A DNA stretch of 49,674 nt from Sphingomonas sp. AR_OL41. GTDB lineage: Bacteria; Pseudomonadota; Alphaproteobacteria; Sphingomonadales; Sphingomonadaceae. Position numbers and translations under genes: made by a program. How positions within the stretch are numbered: the stretch's first letter is position 1; the number at the start of each line of letters is the position of its first letter. This document shows positions 25,217-34,128 of the stretch, piece by piece. Where the stretch lies: positions 1-49,674 of the forward strand of contig NZ_JARYTI010000036.1 in assembly GCF_029911635.1 (NCBI RefSeq), given 5' to 3'. The notes beneath the pieces are model-generated. The model was not told the DNA's origin. It saw only the letters and a list, made by a program, of their open reading frames with translations, and searched no databases.

Positions 25217-26059
25217 TTACGCCAGCTGGCAGATGTCCAGCACATTCATGTCGGTATAGTCCTGGTTCTCGCCGGCCATCGCCCAGATAAAGGCATAGGC
25301 CTTGGTGCCGGAACCCATATGGATCGACCAGGGCGGGCTGATTACCGCCTCTTCGTTCTGCATCACGATGTGGCGGGTCGCCTCGCCCTCGCCCATGTAA
25401 TGAAACACGCGATCCTTTTCGAGATCGTCGAGCTCGAAGTAGAAATAGATCTCGCTGCGGCGCTCATGGATGTGCGGCGGCATGGTGTTCCACACCGAGC
25501 CGGGTTTGAGCACGGTCAGGCCCATCACCAGCTGCGCGCTGTCGCAAATGCCCGGGATGACCATCTGATAGATCGTGCGCTCGTTCGATTCCTCGAGGCT
25601 GCCGCGCTCAAGCTTGGTCGCGTCGCCGACCGAGATCACGCGCGTGGTGAACGCCTTGTGCGCCGGGCACGACGCCAGATAGAAACGCGCGCCTTCGCCC
25701 GAGAACTCCACGTCCTTGGCGCCCATCGTGACGTAGAGGCAGTCCTTGTTGCCGAGCGCGAAGACCTCGCCATCGACCGTGACGGTGCCGTCGACCGTGC
25801 CGACATTGACCACCGCCAGCTCGCGGCGCTCGAGAAAGGGATGGCCCATCGCCGAGGCCGGTTCGGTCTGGTCGGGCAGCTTGACCGGAGTGCCGGCCAC
25901 CGCGACGCCGCCGATCACCATGCGGTCGGCATGGGTGTAGTTGAGCACGCATTCGCCGGCGCGGAACAGGTCCTCGATCAGATAGCGGTCGCGCAGCTCG
26001 TCATTGGAGACGCACTCCATCATGTCGGGATGGGTGGCGTAATAGGTGCGGTCGAACAT
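25217..26059 (-). CDS. kduI: 5-keto-4-deoxyuronate isomerase
   Basis: A 280-aa cupin-fold isomerase that converts the 4-deoxy-5-ketouronate released from unsaturated uronides to 2,5-diketo-3-deoxygluconate. The zinc ligands are all visible: H196, H198 and E203 in PPHIHERRSE, and H247 in SIHMG. Length and the MFDRTYYATHPD start match the family. It lies 12 bp downstream of uxaC on the same strand. Its presence means the cell meets products of a polysaccharide lyase. Confidence 0.97.
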   Translation of the reverse strand: MFDRTYYATHPDMMECVSNDELRDRYLIEDLFRAGECVLNYTHADRMVIGGVAVAGTPVKLPDQTEPASAMGHPFLERRELAVVNVGTVDGTVTVDGEVFALGNKDCLYVTMGAKDVEFSGEGARFYLASCPAHKAFTTRVISVGDATKLERGSLEESNERTIYQMVIPGICDSAQLVMGLTVLKPGSVWNTMPPHIHERRSEIYFYFELDDLEKDRVFHYMGEGEATRHIVMQNEEAVISPPWSIHMGSGTKAYAFIWAMAGENQDYTDMNVLDICQLA

Positions 26060-26071
26060 GGGGGTCTCCGG

Positions 26072-27514
26072 TCAGGCCGCGGCGGCGGCGGGATGGGGTG
26101 GGTCGATCTTGTAGGCGCGGCGCACCAGCCCGCTGGTCAGCTCGTGCGCCAGCTCGGCGGCTTCCCAGTCTTCGAGGCGATGCTCGGCGACGAGCCGGGC
26201 GAGGAAACCGCAATCGATGCGTCGCGCGACATCGTGGCGCGCGGGGATCGAGAGGAAGGCGCGGGTATCGTCGTTGAAGCCGACCGTATTGTAGAAACCG
26301 GCAGTCTCGGTGGTCATTTCGCGGAAGCGGCGCATCCCTTCCGGGCTGTCATGGAACCACCAGGACGGGCCGAGCTTGAGGCACGGATAATGGCCGGCCA
26401 GCGGGGCGAGCTCGCGGGCGTACGTGCTCTCGTCGAGCGTGAAGAGGATGATCGACAGGTCGCGTTCATTGCCGAAGCGATCGAGCAGCGGCTTCAAGGC
26501 GCGAACATAGTCGGTGCGCGTCGGGATGTCGGCGCCCTTGTCGCGGCCATGGCTGGCGAACAGCCCGGCATTGTGGTTGCGGTAGCTGCCGGGGTGGATC
26601 TGCATCACCATGCCGTCGTCGAGCGACATCGCCGCCATCTCGGTCAGCATCTGTGCGCGGAACAGCTCGGCATCGGCCGGGGTCCAGGTATCGGTCACGA
26701 TGGTGCGGAACAGCCGCTCGGCCTCGCCCGGCGACAGGTTGGCGGTGGCGGCGGTCGGGTGGCCATGGTCGGTGGCGGTGGCGCCGGCGGCGCGGAAGTC
26801 GGCGCGGCGCTTGCGGTGCGCGGCGAGATAACCGGTCCAGTCGTAAACATCCTCGCCGGTCAGCTCGGCGAAGCGTGCCATCGCCGGCTTGAACGCCTCA
26901 TGCTCGACATCGATCACGCCATCGGGGCGATAGGTGGTGACGACGCGACCCGCCCAGCCCGAGCGGTGGATCGCGTGATGATGCGACAGATCGTCCTGCG
27001 GCCCCTCGGTGGTGGCGAGGAAATCGATGCGGAAGCGATCGAACAGCGCACGCGGGCGGAAGGCGTCGCTCGCCAGCGCGGCGCCGATGGCGTCGAAATA
27101 ATGGTCGGCGGTGCCGGCATCGAGCGCGACGTCGAAGCCGAACACCTCGGCAAAGACATGGTCGAGCCAGATCCGCGAGGGCGTGCCGCGGAACAAATGA
27201 AGGTGCGACGCGAACAGCCGCCACGCCGCGCGCGGGTCGGTCGCCGGTTCGCCATCGCGGCGCGCTATGCGCAGCGCGTCGAGGTCGACGCCCTGGCTGT
27301 AGAGCATGCGGTAGATATAATGGTCGGGCGCGAGCAACAGGCTGGTCGCGTCGGTCCAGCGATCGTTGGTGGCGAACCAGGCGGGGTCGGTATGGCCGTG
27401 CGGGCTGACGATCGGCAAGGTGCCGACAGTGGCGTAGAGTTCGCGCGCGATCGACCGCGTGGTCGGGTCGGTCGGGAACAGGCGATCGGGATCGAGCCTC
27501 AGTTGCCGTGTCAT
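26072..27514 (-). CDS. uxaC: Glucuronate/galacturonate isomerase
   Basis: A 480-aa uronate isomerase (amidohydrolase fold) that turns D-galacturonate to D-tagaturonate and D-glucuronate to D-fructuronate. Visible: VSPHGHTDP with H39 and H41, LYSQGVDLD, SWWFHDSPEGMRRFREMT and GFNDDTRAFLSIPARHDVARR, all family signatures. The ATG at 27514 has AGGAGG four bases upstream. An operator-like site lies 46-59 bp before the start. First gene of the minus-strand catabolic operon. Confidence 0.96.
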   Translation of the reverse strand: MTRQLRLDPDRLFPTDPTTRSIARELYATVGTLPIVSPHGHTDPAWFATNDRWTDATSLLLAPDHYIYRMLYSQGVDLDALRIARRDGEPATDPRAAWRLFASHLHLFRGTPSRIWLDHVFAEVFGFDVALDAGTADHYFDAIGAALASDAFRPRALFDRFRIDFLATTEGPQDDLSHHHAIHRSGWAGRVVTTYRPDGVIDVEHEAFKPAMARFAELTGEDVYDWTGYLAAHRKRRADFRAAGATATDHGHPTAATANLSPGEAERLFRTIVTDTWTPADAELFRAQMLTEMAAMSLDDGMVMQIHPGSYRNHNAGLFASHGRDKGADIPTRTDYVRALKPLLDRFGNERDLSIILFTLDESTYARELAPLAGHYPCLKLGPSWWFHDSPEGMRRFREMTTETAGFYNTVGFNDDTRAFLSIPARHDVARRIDCGFLARLVAEHRLEDWEAAELAHELTSGLVRRAYKIDPPHPAAAAA

Positions 27515-27559
27515 CAAGCCTCCTCTCCGCCGCGTTCTGCGATGCGCGCCTAGCCTTTG

Positions 27560-27573
27560 GGTAACCGGTGTCA
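27560..27573 (-). promoter_or_regulatory. Putative uronate operator O2
   Basis: TGACACCGGTTACC on the minus strand, identical to O1, 46 bp upstream of uxaC. It is well placed to repress the uxaC-kduI-kduD-kdgK-esterase operon. The rest of the 27515-27838 gap holds a palindromic repeat pair and no gene. Confidence 0.75.
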
Positions 27574-27657
27574 AGTGGGTGTGCAAGCCTTGGAACCTTA
27601 TAGCTCCCTCCTCTGAAGGGCTATCGCTTTCACACATTATGCGAGACGGGACCGAAA

Positions 27658-27791
27658 CCCTTCTCCCCTTGTGGGAGAAGGTGGCGCGAAGCGCCGGATG
27701 AGGGGGAGTCCAGAACGCGACGTCCGCGTGAGTCCCCCTCACCCTCCCACTGCCTTCGGCAGCGGGCCCCCCCTCTCCCACAAGGGGAGAG
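27658..27791. repeat. Paired inverted palindromic repeats (CTTCTCCCCTTGTGGGAGAAG type)
   Basis: CCTTCTCCCCTTGTGGGAGA followed by AGGTGGCGCGAAGCGCCGGA and TGAGGGGGAGT faces a related inverted unit (AGTCCCCCTCACC to CTCTCCCACAAGGGGAGAGG). Third repeat family in the window; lies between the lacI stop and the uxaC promoter. Confidence 0.75.
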
Positions 27792-27838
27792 GGAAACTGC
27801 CCCGACCCAAATGTGTCGATGCGATAGGGCGCGGGGGC

Positions 27839-28876
27839 TCAGGAAGCGCCCGGCGGCGCGACCGAGCCGCGCCGGATGAGCGTCGAGAGGAAGACCGAGG
27901 GTTCCTCGACCTTGTCCTCGCCCTCGTCGCCATCGATGCCCGACAGCAGCTTGAGCGCGGCCGAGCGCGCCATCGAGGCGATCGGCCAGCGCACTGTGGT
28001 GAGCGGCGGCCAGACATGCGCGGCGATCGGGGTGTCGTCGAAGCCGATGATCGACAGGTCGCGCGGAATGTCGAGCCCGCGCTGGCGCGCGGCATGGATC
28101 ACGCCGGCCGCCATTTCGTCGTTGCACGACAGGATCGCGGTCGGGCGCGGCATCACGTCGAGCAGGCGCTCGGCGGCGACCAGTCCGGAGTCGAAGGTGT
28201 AATTGCCGTCGGCGACCATGCTGCGCGGCAACGCGATGCCGGCGGCGGCGAGCGCGTCCTCGAAGCCGAGCCGGCGTTCGAGCGCCGAGCGGAAGCCGTG
28301 TGGCCCGGCAACGAGGCCGATGCGGCGATGGCCCTGGGCGATGAGGTGTTCGGTCGCCTCGCGCACCGCCTCGCGATCGTTCGAGGTGACCATGTTCTCG
28401 GGCTTGTCGAGCGGCGCCGAGCCCATGCGGACATAACGACAGCCGATATCGGCGCAGAGCCTGGCGACACTGTCATTCTCGCTGATCGGCGGCATCAGCA
28501 GCACGCCGAACAGCCGCTGACGTTCGAGAAAATGGCGCAGATCGTCGAGCATCGTCGCCGAGCCGCGATCGACCGGGCGCACGACCATCTCGAATTCGGT
28601 GCCGCGCAGCGCCTCGAGCATGCCCTGCTGGACGTTCATCACCGTTTGGGCGTTAGGATTGTCGTGCACCAGCCCGATCAGGAAGTTGCGGCGCAGCGCC
28701 AGCCCGCGCGCCTGCGGGTTGGGGATGTAGGACAGCCCCTCGATCACTTGCTCGACCTTGCGGCGGGTTTCCTCGTTGAGCAGCGGCGAGCGGTTGATCA
28801 CCCGGCTGACGGTCTTCTTGGAAACGCCCGCGATGCGGGCCACATCGTTGATCGTCGGCTGGCCGGTCTTGCGCAT
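27839..28876 (-). CDS. LacI-family transcriptional regulator of uronate genes
   Basis: A 345-aa regulator. The N-terminal helix-turn-helix is clear (TINDVARIAGVSKKTVSRV, 8-26, with hinge NPQARGLALRR), followed by a periplasmic-binding-protein-like sensor domain (IGLVHDNPNAQ, DREAVREATEHLIAQGHRRI, AILSCNDEMAAGVIHAARQRG, IIGFDDTPIAAHVWPPLTTV). ATG 28876 begins right before the HTH. It is divergent from uxaA, with operator O3 in the 96-bp gap. The four TGAYACCGGTTWCC sites in this locus are its probable targets and a uronate intermediate its probable inducer; both are inferred from position. Confidence 0.88.
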   Translation of the reverse strand: MRKTGQPTINDVARIAGVSKKTVSRVINRSPLLNEETRRKVEQVIEGLSYIPNPQARGLALRRNFLIGLVHDNPNAQTVMNVQQGMLEALRGTEFEMVVRPVDRGSATMLDDLRHFLERQRLFGVLLMPPISENDSVARLCADIGCRYVRMGSAPLDKPENMVTSNDREAVREATEHLIAQGHRRIGLVAGPHGFRSALERRLGFEDALAAAGIALPRSMVADGNYTFDSGLVAAERLLDVMPRPTAILSCNDEMAAGVIHAARQRGLDIPRDLSIIGFDDTPIAAHVWPPLTTVRWPIASMARSAALKLLSGIDGDEGEDKVEEPSVFLSTLIRRGSVAPPGAS

Positions 28877-28944
28877 CGCGCAGGCATAGCGAGGTGGTGG
28901 CCCTGCGACCAGTCTTGCGATATCGCTCGATCCGGCGCAGGGAA

Positions 28945-28958
28945 TGATACCGGTTACC
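28945..28958 (+). promoter_or_regulatory. Putative uronate operator O3
   Basis: TGATACCGGTTACC, one base different from O1 and O2, in the lacI-uxaA divergent gap. It ends 14 bp before the uxaA ATG and lies 69 bp from the lacI start, so it could control both directions. Confidence 0.72.
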
Positions 28959-28972
28959 ATGATTGGGCGAGG

Positions 28973-30463
28973 ATGACGGCCAGGGCATTGCGGATCGACG
29001 CGGCGGACAATGTCGCGACGCTGCTCGACGATGGGCATGACGGCGAGCACGTGATGGTCGGCGACGCGGGTGTGGCGTTGCGCGGCGATGTCGCGCGTGG
29101 CCACAAAGTCGCGCTGGCGGCGGTCGCGGCGGGCGACGCGCTGATCAAATATGGCGCGCCGATCGGCCGCGCCACGCGCGCGATTGCGGCGGGCGAGCAC
29201 GTCCATTCGGACAATCTCGCCACCGCCTTGTCGGGCACGCTCGACTATCACTATCAGCCCGCGCCGCGCACGGTGCCGGCGGTCGCGGCGCCCGGGGTGG
29301 CGACGCAGTTCCTCGGATATCGCCGCGCCGATGGCCGGGTCGGCACGCGCAACGAGATCTGGATCCTGCCGACGGTTGGCTGCGTCGCGCGCACCGCCGA
29401 ACGCATCGCCGCGCGCGCCGCGGCGACCCTGGGCGATGCGGTCGATGGCGTCCACGCCTTCACCCATCCGTTCGGCTGTTCGCAGCTTGGCCATGATCTC
29501 GACGGCACGCGGGCGATCCTCGCGTCGCTCGCTTGCCATCCCAATGCCGGCGGCGTGCTGATCGTCGGGCTGGGCTGCGAGAACAACCAGATCAAGGCGC
29601 TGCTCGAAGAAGTGCCGGCCTGGCGGCGGCCGGCAATCCGCACGCTGGTGACGCAATTGAGCGGCGACGAGGTGGCGGAAGGTGCCGCGATGGTCGCCGA
29701 ACTGGCCGAGGCCGCGCGCTGCGAGCGCAGCGCGGTCGGGCTCGACGCGCTGGTGCTCGGTGTGAAATGCGGCGGGTCGGACGGGCTGTCCGGGCTGACC
29801 GCCAACCCGCTGGTCGGGCGGATCAGCGACCGCGTCACGGCGGCCGGCGGGCAGGTGATCCTGACCGAGATTCCCGAAATCTTCGGCGCCGAGCAATTGC
29901 TGATGAACCGCGCGGCGGACGAGCGCGTGTTCGGTGCGATCGTCGGGTTGGTCAACGATTTCAAACAGTACTTCCTCGACCATGGCGAGCCGGTGTCGGA
30001 CAATCCCTCGCCCGGCAACGTTGCCGGCGGGATCACCACGCTGGAGGAAAAGTCGCTCGGCGCGGTGCAGAAGGCGGGCCGGGCGGCGGTGGCCGATGTG
30101 ATCGGCTATGGCGAGCGGATCGGCGTCGCGGGGCTGACGCTGCTCGAGGCGCCGGGCAATGACGCGGTGTCGTCGACCGCGCTGGCGGCGGCGGGGGCGA
30201 CCGTCATCCTGTTCACCACCGGACGCGGCACGCCGCTCGGCTTCCCCGTGCCGACGATCAAGATTTCGTCGAACAGTGACCTTGCGCGGCGCAAGCCCGG
30301 CTGGATCGACTTCGACGCCGGCAGCGTGCTCGACAACGGTTTCGATGCCGCCGAGGGCGTCTTGCTCGACCGGATATCGGCGATCGCCTCGGGTGCCGAG
30401 ACCGCGGCCGAACGCAACGGCGAACGCGAGATCGCGATCTGGAAGCGGGGAGTGACGCTGTGA
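28973..30463 (+). CDS. uxaA: Altronate dehydratase
   Basis: A 496-aa UxaA-type dehydratase that converts D-altronate to 2-keto-3-deoxygluconate. It has the small N-terminal SAF domain (about 1-95, RGHKVALAAVAAGDALIKYG) fused to the large catalytic part. Candidate iron-binding Cys lie in PTVGCVART (C137), HPFGCSQLGHD (C169), GLGCENNQ (C202) and VLGVKCGGSDG. Full length for the family. The ATG at 28973 has GAGG directly in front, and operator O3 is just upstream. Its TGA overlaps the GTG of the next gene (GTGA). Confidence 0.94.
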   Translation: MTARALRIDAADNVATLLDDGHDGEHVMVGDAGVALRGDVARGHKVALAAVAAGDALIKYGAPIGRATRAIAAGEHVHSDNLATALSGTLDYHYQPAPRTVPAVAAPGVATQFLGYRRADGRVGTRNEIWILPTVGCVARTAERIAARAAATLGDAVDGVHAFTHPFGCSQLGHDLDGTRAILASLACHPNAGGVLIVGLGCENNQIKALLEEVPAWRRPAIRTLVTQLSGDEVAEGAAMVAELAEAARCERSAVGLDALVLGVKCGGSDGLSGLTANPLVGRISDRVTAAGGQVILTEIPEIFGAEQLLMNRAADERVFGAIVGLVNDFKQYFLDHGEPVSDNPSPGNVAGGITTLEEKSLGAVQKAGRAAVADVIGYGERIGVAGLTLLEAPGNDAVSSTALAAAGATVILFTTGRGTPLGFPVPTIKISSNSDLARRKPGWIDFDAGSVLDNGFDAAEGVLLDRISAIASGAETAAERNGEREIAIWKRGVTL

Positions 30464-31899
30464 CCTTGTTGACGCGTGCCACGCTGGCCGGGGTGCCGGC
30501 CACGATCACCGCGCCGCGTGGGCGTGTGGGCATCTCCACTGGCATCGTCCATTTCGGCCCCGGCGCCTTTCACCGCGCGCACCAGGCTGCCTATGTAGAC
30601 AGCCTGCTCGATCATGACCCACGCTGGGGCATCGCAGCGGTGTCGATGCGCAGCCGCGGCACGATCGATGCGCTGGCGGCGCAGGATGGGCTCTATACTT
30701 TGGCGATCCGCGACGCCGAACCGGGCATGCGCGTGATCGACGCGCACCGCCGCTTCCTCGGCCCCGAGGATGGTGCCGCGACGCGCGCGCTGCTTGCCGA
30801 TCCGGCGACGCGGCTGGTGACCAGCACGGTGACCGAAAAGGGCTATTGCCTCGCCGCCGACGGCACGCTCGACCTCACCCATGCCGATATCGTCCATGAT
30901 CTCGCCCGGCCGGTCGTGCCGCGCAGCGTGGTCGGCTGGATCGTCGCCGGGCTGGAGGCGCGGCGCGGTGCCGGGGTCGCGCCGTTCGTGCCGATGCCGT
31001 GCGACAACCTCGCCAACAACGGCGCCAAGCTGCATGCCGCGCTGGTCGCCTTTGCGCGCGCCACCGATCCGGCGCTGGCCGACTGGATCGCGGGCGAGGT
31101 GCGCGTGCCCTCGACGATGGTCGATTCGATCACCCCGGCGGCGGACGATGCGCTGTACGCCGATGTCGCGGCGGCGCTGGGCGTGACCGACCGCGCGCCG
31201 GTGCAACGCGAGGCCTTTGCGCAATGGGTGATCGAGGATGTCGGCGCCGCCGGCTTCCCCGATCTCGGCGCGGTCGGCGCGACGCTGACGAGCGACGTCG
31301 CGGGCTATGAAAAGGCCAAGCTGCGCATCCTCAATGGCGCGCATTCGACGCTGGCCTATGCGGGACTGCTGCGCGGCCATGTCAGCGTCGCCGACGCGAT
31401 GCGCGACGCCGAACTCGCCGGCTTCGTCGATGCGATGATCCGCCGCGACATCATGCCGATGCTGCCGGCGGTGCCGGGGCTCGACCTCGACGGCTATCGC
31501 GCGGCGGTGTTGCGGCGCTTCACCAACCCGGCGATCGTCCACCGGCTCGACCAGATCGCGCAGGACGGCTCGCAGAAGCTGCCCTATCGGCTCGGCGACA
31601 CGCTGCTCGCCAACCGCCGCGCCGGGCGCATGCCGCGCCATGTCGTGATGGCGCTGGGGTGCTGGGTCGCCTTCCTGATCAAACGCAGCGCGGCGGGCAT
31701 CGCGATCGTCGATCCGGCTGCCGAGTCGCTGGTGGCGGCGCTCGCCGGCGCCACCCCGCGCGCGGCGATGGCGCGGCTGATCGCGGGCGGGTTGGGAATT
31801 CCTCAAGCGCTGCAACAGGATCACGAAGCCTGTGCGGCACTGGAAGCGGCCGCCGAAGCGGCGTTCAACGGGGATATCGCGGCGGAGGACGCGGCGTGA
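30460..31899 (+). CDS. Mannitol dehydrogenase-family uronate reductase
   Basis: A 479-aa NAD-dependent long-chain polyol dehydrogenase. N-terminal nucleotide fold starts IVHFGPGAFHRAHQA (29-43); the catalytic lysine motif is K287-L-R-I-L-N-G-A-H295. By family it is closest to fructuronate reductase (UxuB, mannonate-forming). The locus has altronate dehydratase but no mannonate dehydratase, so the needed step is tagaturonate to altronate; I infer that this enzyme performs it, as a UxaB substitute or with dual specificity. The GTG start overlaps the uxaA stop (GTGA), indicating translational coupling. Confidence 0.85.
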   Translation: MTLLTRATLAGVPATITAPRGRVGISTGIVHFGPGAFHRAHQAAYVDSLLDHDPRWGIAAVSMRSRGTIDALAAQDGLYTLAIRDAEPGMRVIDAHRRFLGPEDGAATRALLADPATRLVTSTVTEKGYCLAADGTLDLTHADIVHDLARPVVPRSVVGWIVAGLEARRGAGVAPFVPMPCDNLANNGAKLHAALVAFARATDPALADWIAGEVRVPSTMVDSITPAADDALYADVAAALGVTDRAPVQREAFAQWVIEDVGAAGFPDLGAVGATLTSDVAGYEKAKLRILNGAHSTLAYAGLLRGHVSVADAMRDAELAGFVDAMIRRDIMPMLPAVPGLDLDGYRAAVLRRFTNPAIVHRLDQIAQDGSQKLPYRLGDTLLANRRAGRMPRHVVMALGCWVAFLIKRSAAGIAIVDPAAESLVAALAGATPRAAMARLIAGGLGIPQALQQDHEACAALEAAAEAAFNGDIAAEDAA

Positions 31900-31918
31900 G
31901 CGTAACGGCGCTTGTCAA

Positions 31919-31932
31919 TGACACCGGTTTCC
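31919..31932 (+). promoter_or_regulatory. Putative uronate operator O4
   Basis: TGACACCGGTTTCC, one base different from O1 and O2, in the 77-bp gap between the reductase gene and the hydratase-like gene. It marks a probable second plus-strand promoter driving the transporter and exported enzymes. Confidence 0.68.
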
Positions 31933-31976
31933 CATACGCAACGCGCAACGACGCCGATTAGCGCGAGGGAGGGGTC

Positions 31977-32786
31977 TTGGCGGTGCAGCCAATCGAGAAC
32001 AACCATGGCAACGACAATATCGTGCGGATCGCGCGCTCGTTCGTCGACGCGCGTCGCGACGGGACGACGCTGCACGACTATCCCGGCGACATGCCCGCCG
32101 GACTGGCCGACGCCTATGCCGTGCAGGATGCCGCGATCGACCTGGCCCACGGCGCGATCGCAGGCTGGAAGGTCGGGCGGATCAACCCGCCGCTCGGCGA
32201 GATCGACCGGCTCGCCGGGCCGATCTTCGCCGATCACGTCTTCATCGCCGACGGCGCCGATCTGGCGATGCCGGTGTTCGCCGGCGGGTTCGCCGCGGCC
32301 GAGGCCGAGTTCCTGCTGCGTATCGCCGCGACACCCGATCCGACCAAGACCAGCTATACGATGGCCGAGGCGCGCGCGCTGATCGACGCGGTGCATATCG
32401 GCATCGAAATCGCCAGTTCGCCCTTTCCCGGTATCAACGACCATGGGCCGACGGTGACGATTTCGGATTTCGGCAACAATAACGGGCTGATTGTCGGCCC
32501 GGCAATCACCGAATGGCGCGACACCGACCTCAATCACTGGCCGGTCGAGCTGTGGATCGACGGCGCGCAGATCGGCGCGGCGACGGCGGCGACGATGCTC
32601 GATGGCCCGTTCGGCGCGGCGCGTTTCCTGTTCGAGCTGATGGCACAGCGCGGCATTGCGCTCGCCGCCGGACAATGGATTTCCACCGGCGCGGTAACCG
32701 GGGTACACCCGGTCGTGCCCGGCAACCATGTCGTGGCGCGGTTCGATGACCGGTTGTCGGTCGAGTGCACGATCAAGGCCCGGTAG
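31977..32786 (+). CDS. 2-keto-4-pentenoate hydratase-like protein
   Basis: A 269-aa member of the fumarylacetoacetate hydrolase/2-keto-4-pentenoate hydratase superfamily. Family marks: AIAGWKVGRIN (about 60-70), AEAEFLLRIA (metal-binding Glu pair), HIGIEIASSPFPG, and TGVHPVVPGNHVVARFDDRLSVE at the end. Start is TTG 31977 or GTG 31983; GGGAGGGG lies just upstream. The family usually acts on meta-cleavage products of aromatics. In a uronate operon it might act on a 2-keto-3-deoxy acid; the substrate is unknown. First gene of the O4-driven unit, 24 bp before exuT. Confidence 0.78.
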   Translation: MAVQPIENNHGNDNIVRIARSFVDARRDGTTLHDYPGDMPAGLADAYAVQDAAIDLAHGAIAGWKVGRINPPLGEIDRLAGPIFADHVFIADGADLAMPVFAGGFAAAEAEFLLRIAATPDPTKTSYTMAEARALIDAVHIGIEIASSPFPGINDHGPTVTISDFGNNNGLIVGPAITEWRDTDLNHWPVELWIDGAQIGAATAATMLDGPFGAARFLFELMAQRGIALAAGQWISTGAVTGVHPVVPGNHVVARFDDRLSVECTIKAR

Positions 32787-32810
32787 AGGCCGGTAATCAG
32801 GAGAGAGACG

Positions 32811-34118
32811 ATGGCGACGAACGGGACCAGCGGAGTCAGCGCCGCCGCGGCACGGGTCGGCCGCTATCGCTGGGTCATTTGCGGCCTGTTGTTCGCGGCG
32901 ACCGCGATCAACTATGTCGATCGCCAGATGATCGGGCTGTTGAAGCCGTTGCTCTCGCAGGACCTGCACTGGTCGGAAAACGACTATGCCGCGATCGTCT
33001 TCTGGTTCCAGACCGCTTATGCGATCGGCTATCTCGGCTTCGGCAAGGTCGTCGACCTGATCGGCGCGCGCTTCGGTTATGCCATTGCGGTGGTGATCTG
33101 GACGATCGCGCATGTCGCACATGGCGGGGTCTATTCGGTCACGCAATTCGCCATGGCGCGCTTCGGGCTCGGCATCGGCGAGTCGGGCAATTTCCCCGGC
33201 GGCGTCAAGGCGGTGACCAGCTGGTTCCCGGCACGCGAGCGCGCCTTCGCGATCGGCATCTTCAACGCCGGATCGAATGTCGGGGCGATCGCCGCGCCGC
33301 TGCTGGTGTGGCTGCTCGTGCCGCTGATCGGCTGGCGCGGGACCTTCGTCGCGACCGGCATTTTCGGCGTCGCCTGGGTCATCGCCTGGCTGGTCTTCTT
33401 CCGTGACAATCCGCGCGAGCATCACGCCGTCACCGCGGCGGAAGCCGATTTCATCGAACAGGACCCGAAGGACCCGGTGATAAAGGTCAGCTGGTGGACG
33501 TTGTTCCAACAGCGCGAAACCTGGGCCTTCGCGCTGGCCAAGTTCTTCATCGACCCGATCTGGTGGTTCTATCTGTTCTGGCTGCCCGATTATCTCGGCA
33601 AGCAATATGGCCTCGACCTGCTGCACTGGACCACGCCGACCGCGGTGATCGCACTGGCGGGGATCTACATCATCTCCGATTTCGGCAGCGTCGCGGGCGG
33701 CTGGATGTCGGGGCGGATGATCGCGGCCGGCGCCTCGATCAACCGCGCGCGCAAGCTGACCATGCTGATCTGCGCGATCTGCGTGCTGCCGGTGTTGTTC
33801 GCCACTTCGATCAGCAATTTGTGGGTCAGTGTTGGCATCATCGGTCTCGCCGCCGCGGCGCACCAGGCCTTTTCGGCCAATGTCTATGCGCTGCCCGCCG
33901 ATCTGTTCCCGCGCTATGCGGTGGGATCGGTGATCGGCATCGGCGGCACGCTCGGCGCGCTTGGCGGCATGCTCTTCTCGCTGCATGCCGGCGACGTGCT
34001 GCAGCGGCTGGGCACCTATACCCCGCTGTTCGCGCTGGCCGGTGCGGCCTATTTCCTCGCGTTGCTCAGCGTGCACCTGCTGTCGCCGCGCCTCGCGCGC
34101 GTCCACAGCGACCTTTGA
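32811..34118 (+). CDS. exuT: Hexuronate MFS transporter
   Basis: A 435-aa inner-membrane transporter of the ACS/ExuT group (major facilitator superfamily), which brings galacturonate and glucuronate in with protons. Visible: start helix with AINYVDRQMIGLLKP, the loop-2 motif GKVVDLIGARFGYA, the RFGLGIGESGNFPGGVKAV stretch characteristic of anion:cation symporters, and about 12 membrane segments. AGGAGAGA seven bases before the ATG fits. Ten bases separate it from the next gene, so it is in one operon with the exported enzymes. Confidence 0.9.
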   Translation: MATNGTSGVSAAAARVGRYRWVICGLLFAATAINYVDRQMIGLLKPLLSQDLHWSENDYAAIVFWFQTAYAIGYLGFGKVVDLIGARFGYAIAVVIWTIAHVAHGGVYSVTQFAMARFGLGIGESGNFPGGVKAVTSWFPARERAFAIGIFNAGSNVGAIAAPLLVWLLVPLIGWRGTFVATGIFGVAWVIAWLVFFRDNPREHHAVTAAEADFIEQDPKDPVIKVSWWTLFQQRETWAFALAKFFIDPIWWFYLFWLPDYLGKQYGLDLLHWTTPTAVIALAGIYIISDFGSVAGGWMSGRMIAAGASINRARKLTMLICAICVLPVLFATSISNLWVSVGIIGLAAAAHQAFSANVYALPADLFPRYAVGSVIGIGGTLGALGGMLFSLHAGDVLQRLGTYTPLFALAGAAYFLALLSVHLLSPRLARVHSDL

Positions 34119-34128
34119 GGGCTTGCCA

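Noticed and set aside
24710..27553. 947-codon open frame antisense to kduD, kduI and uxaC
   Set aside because: The three minus-strand genes have intact catalytic motifs and good ribosome sites; the antisense frame is a shadow of high GC at third positions.
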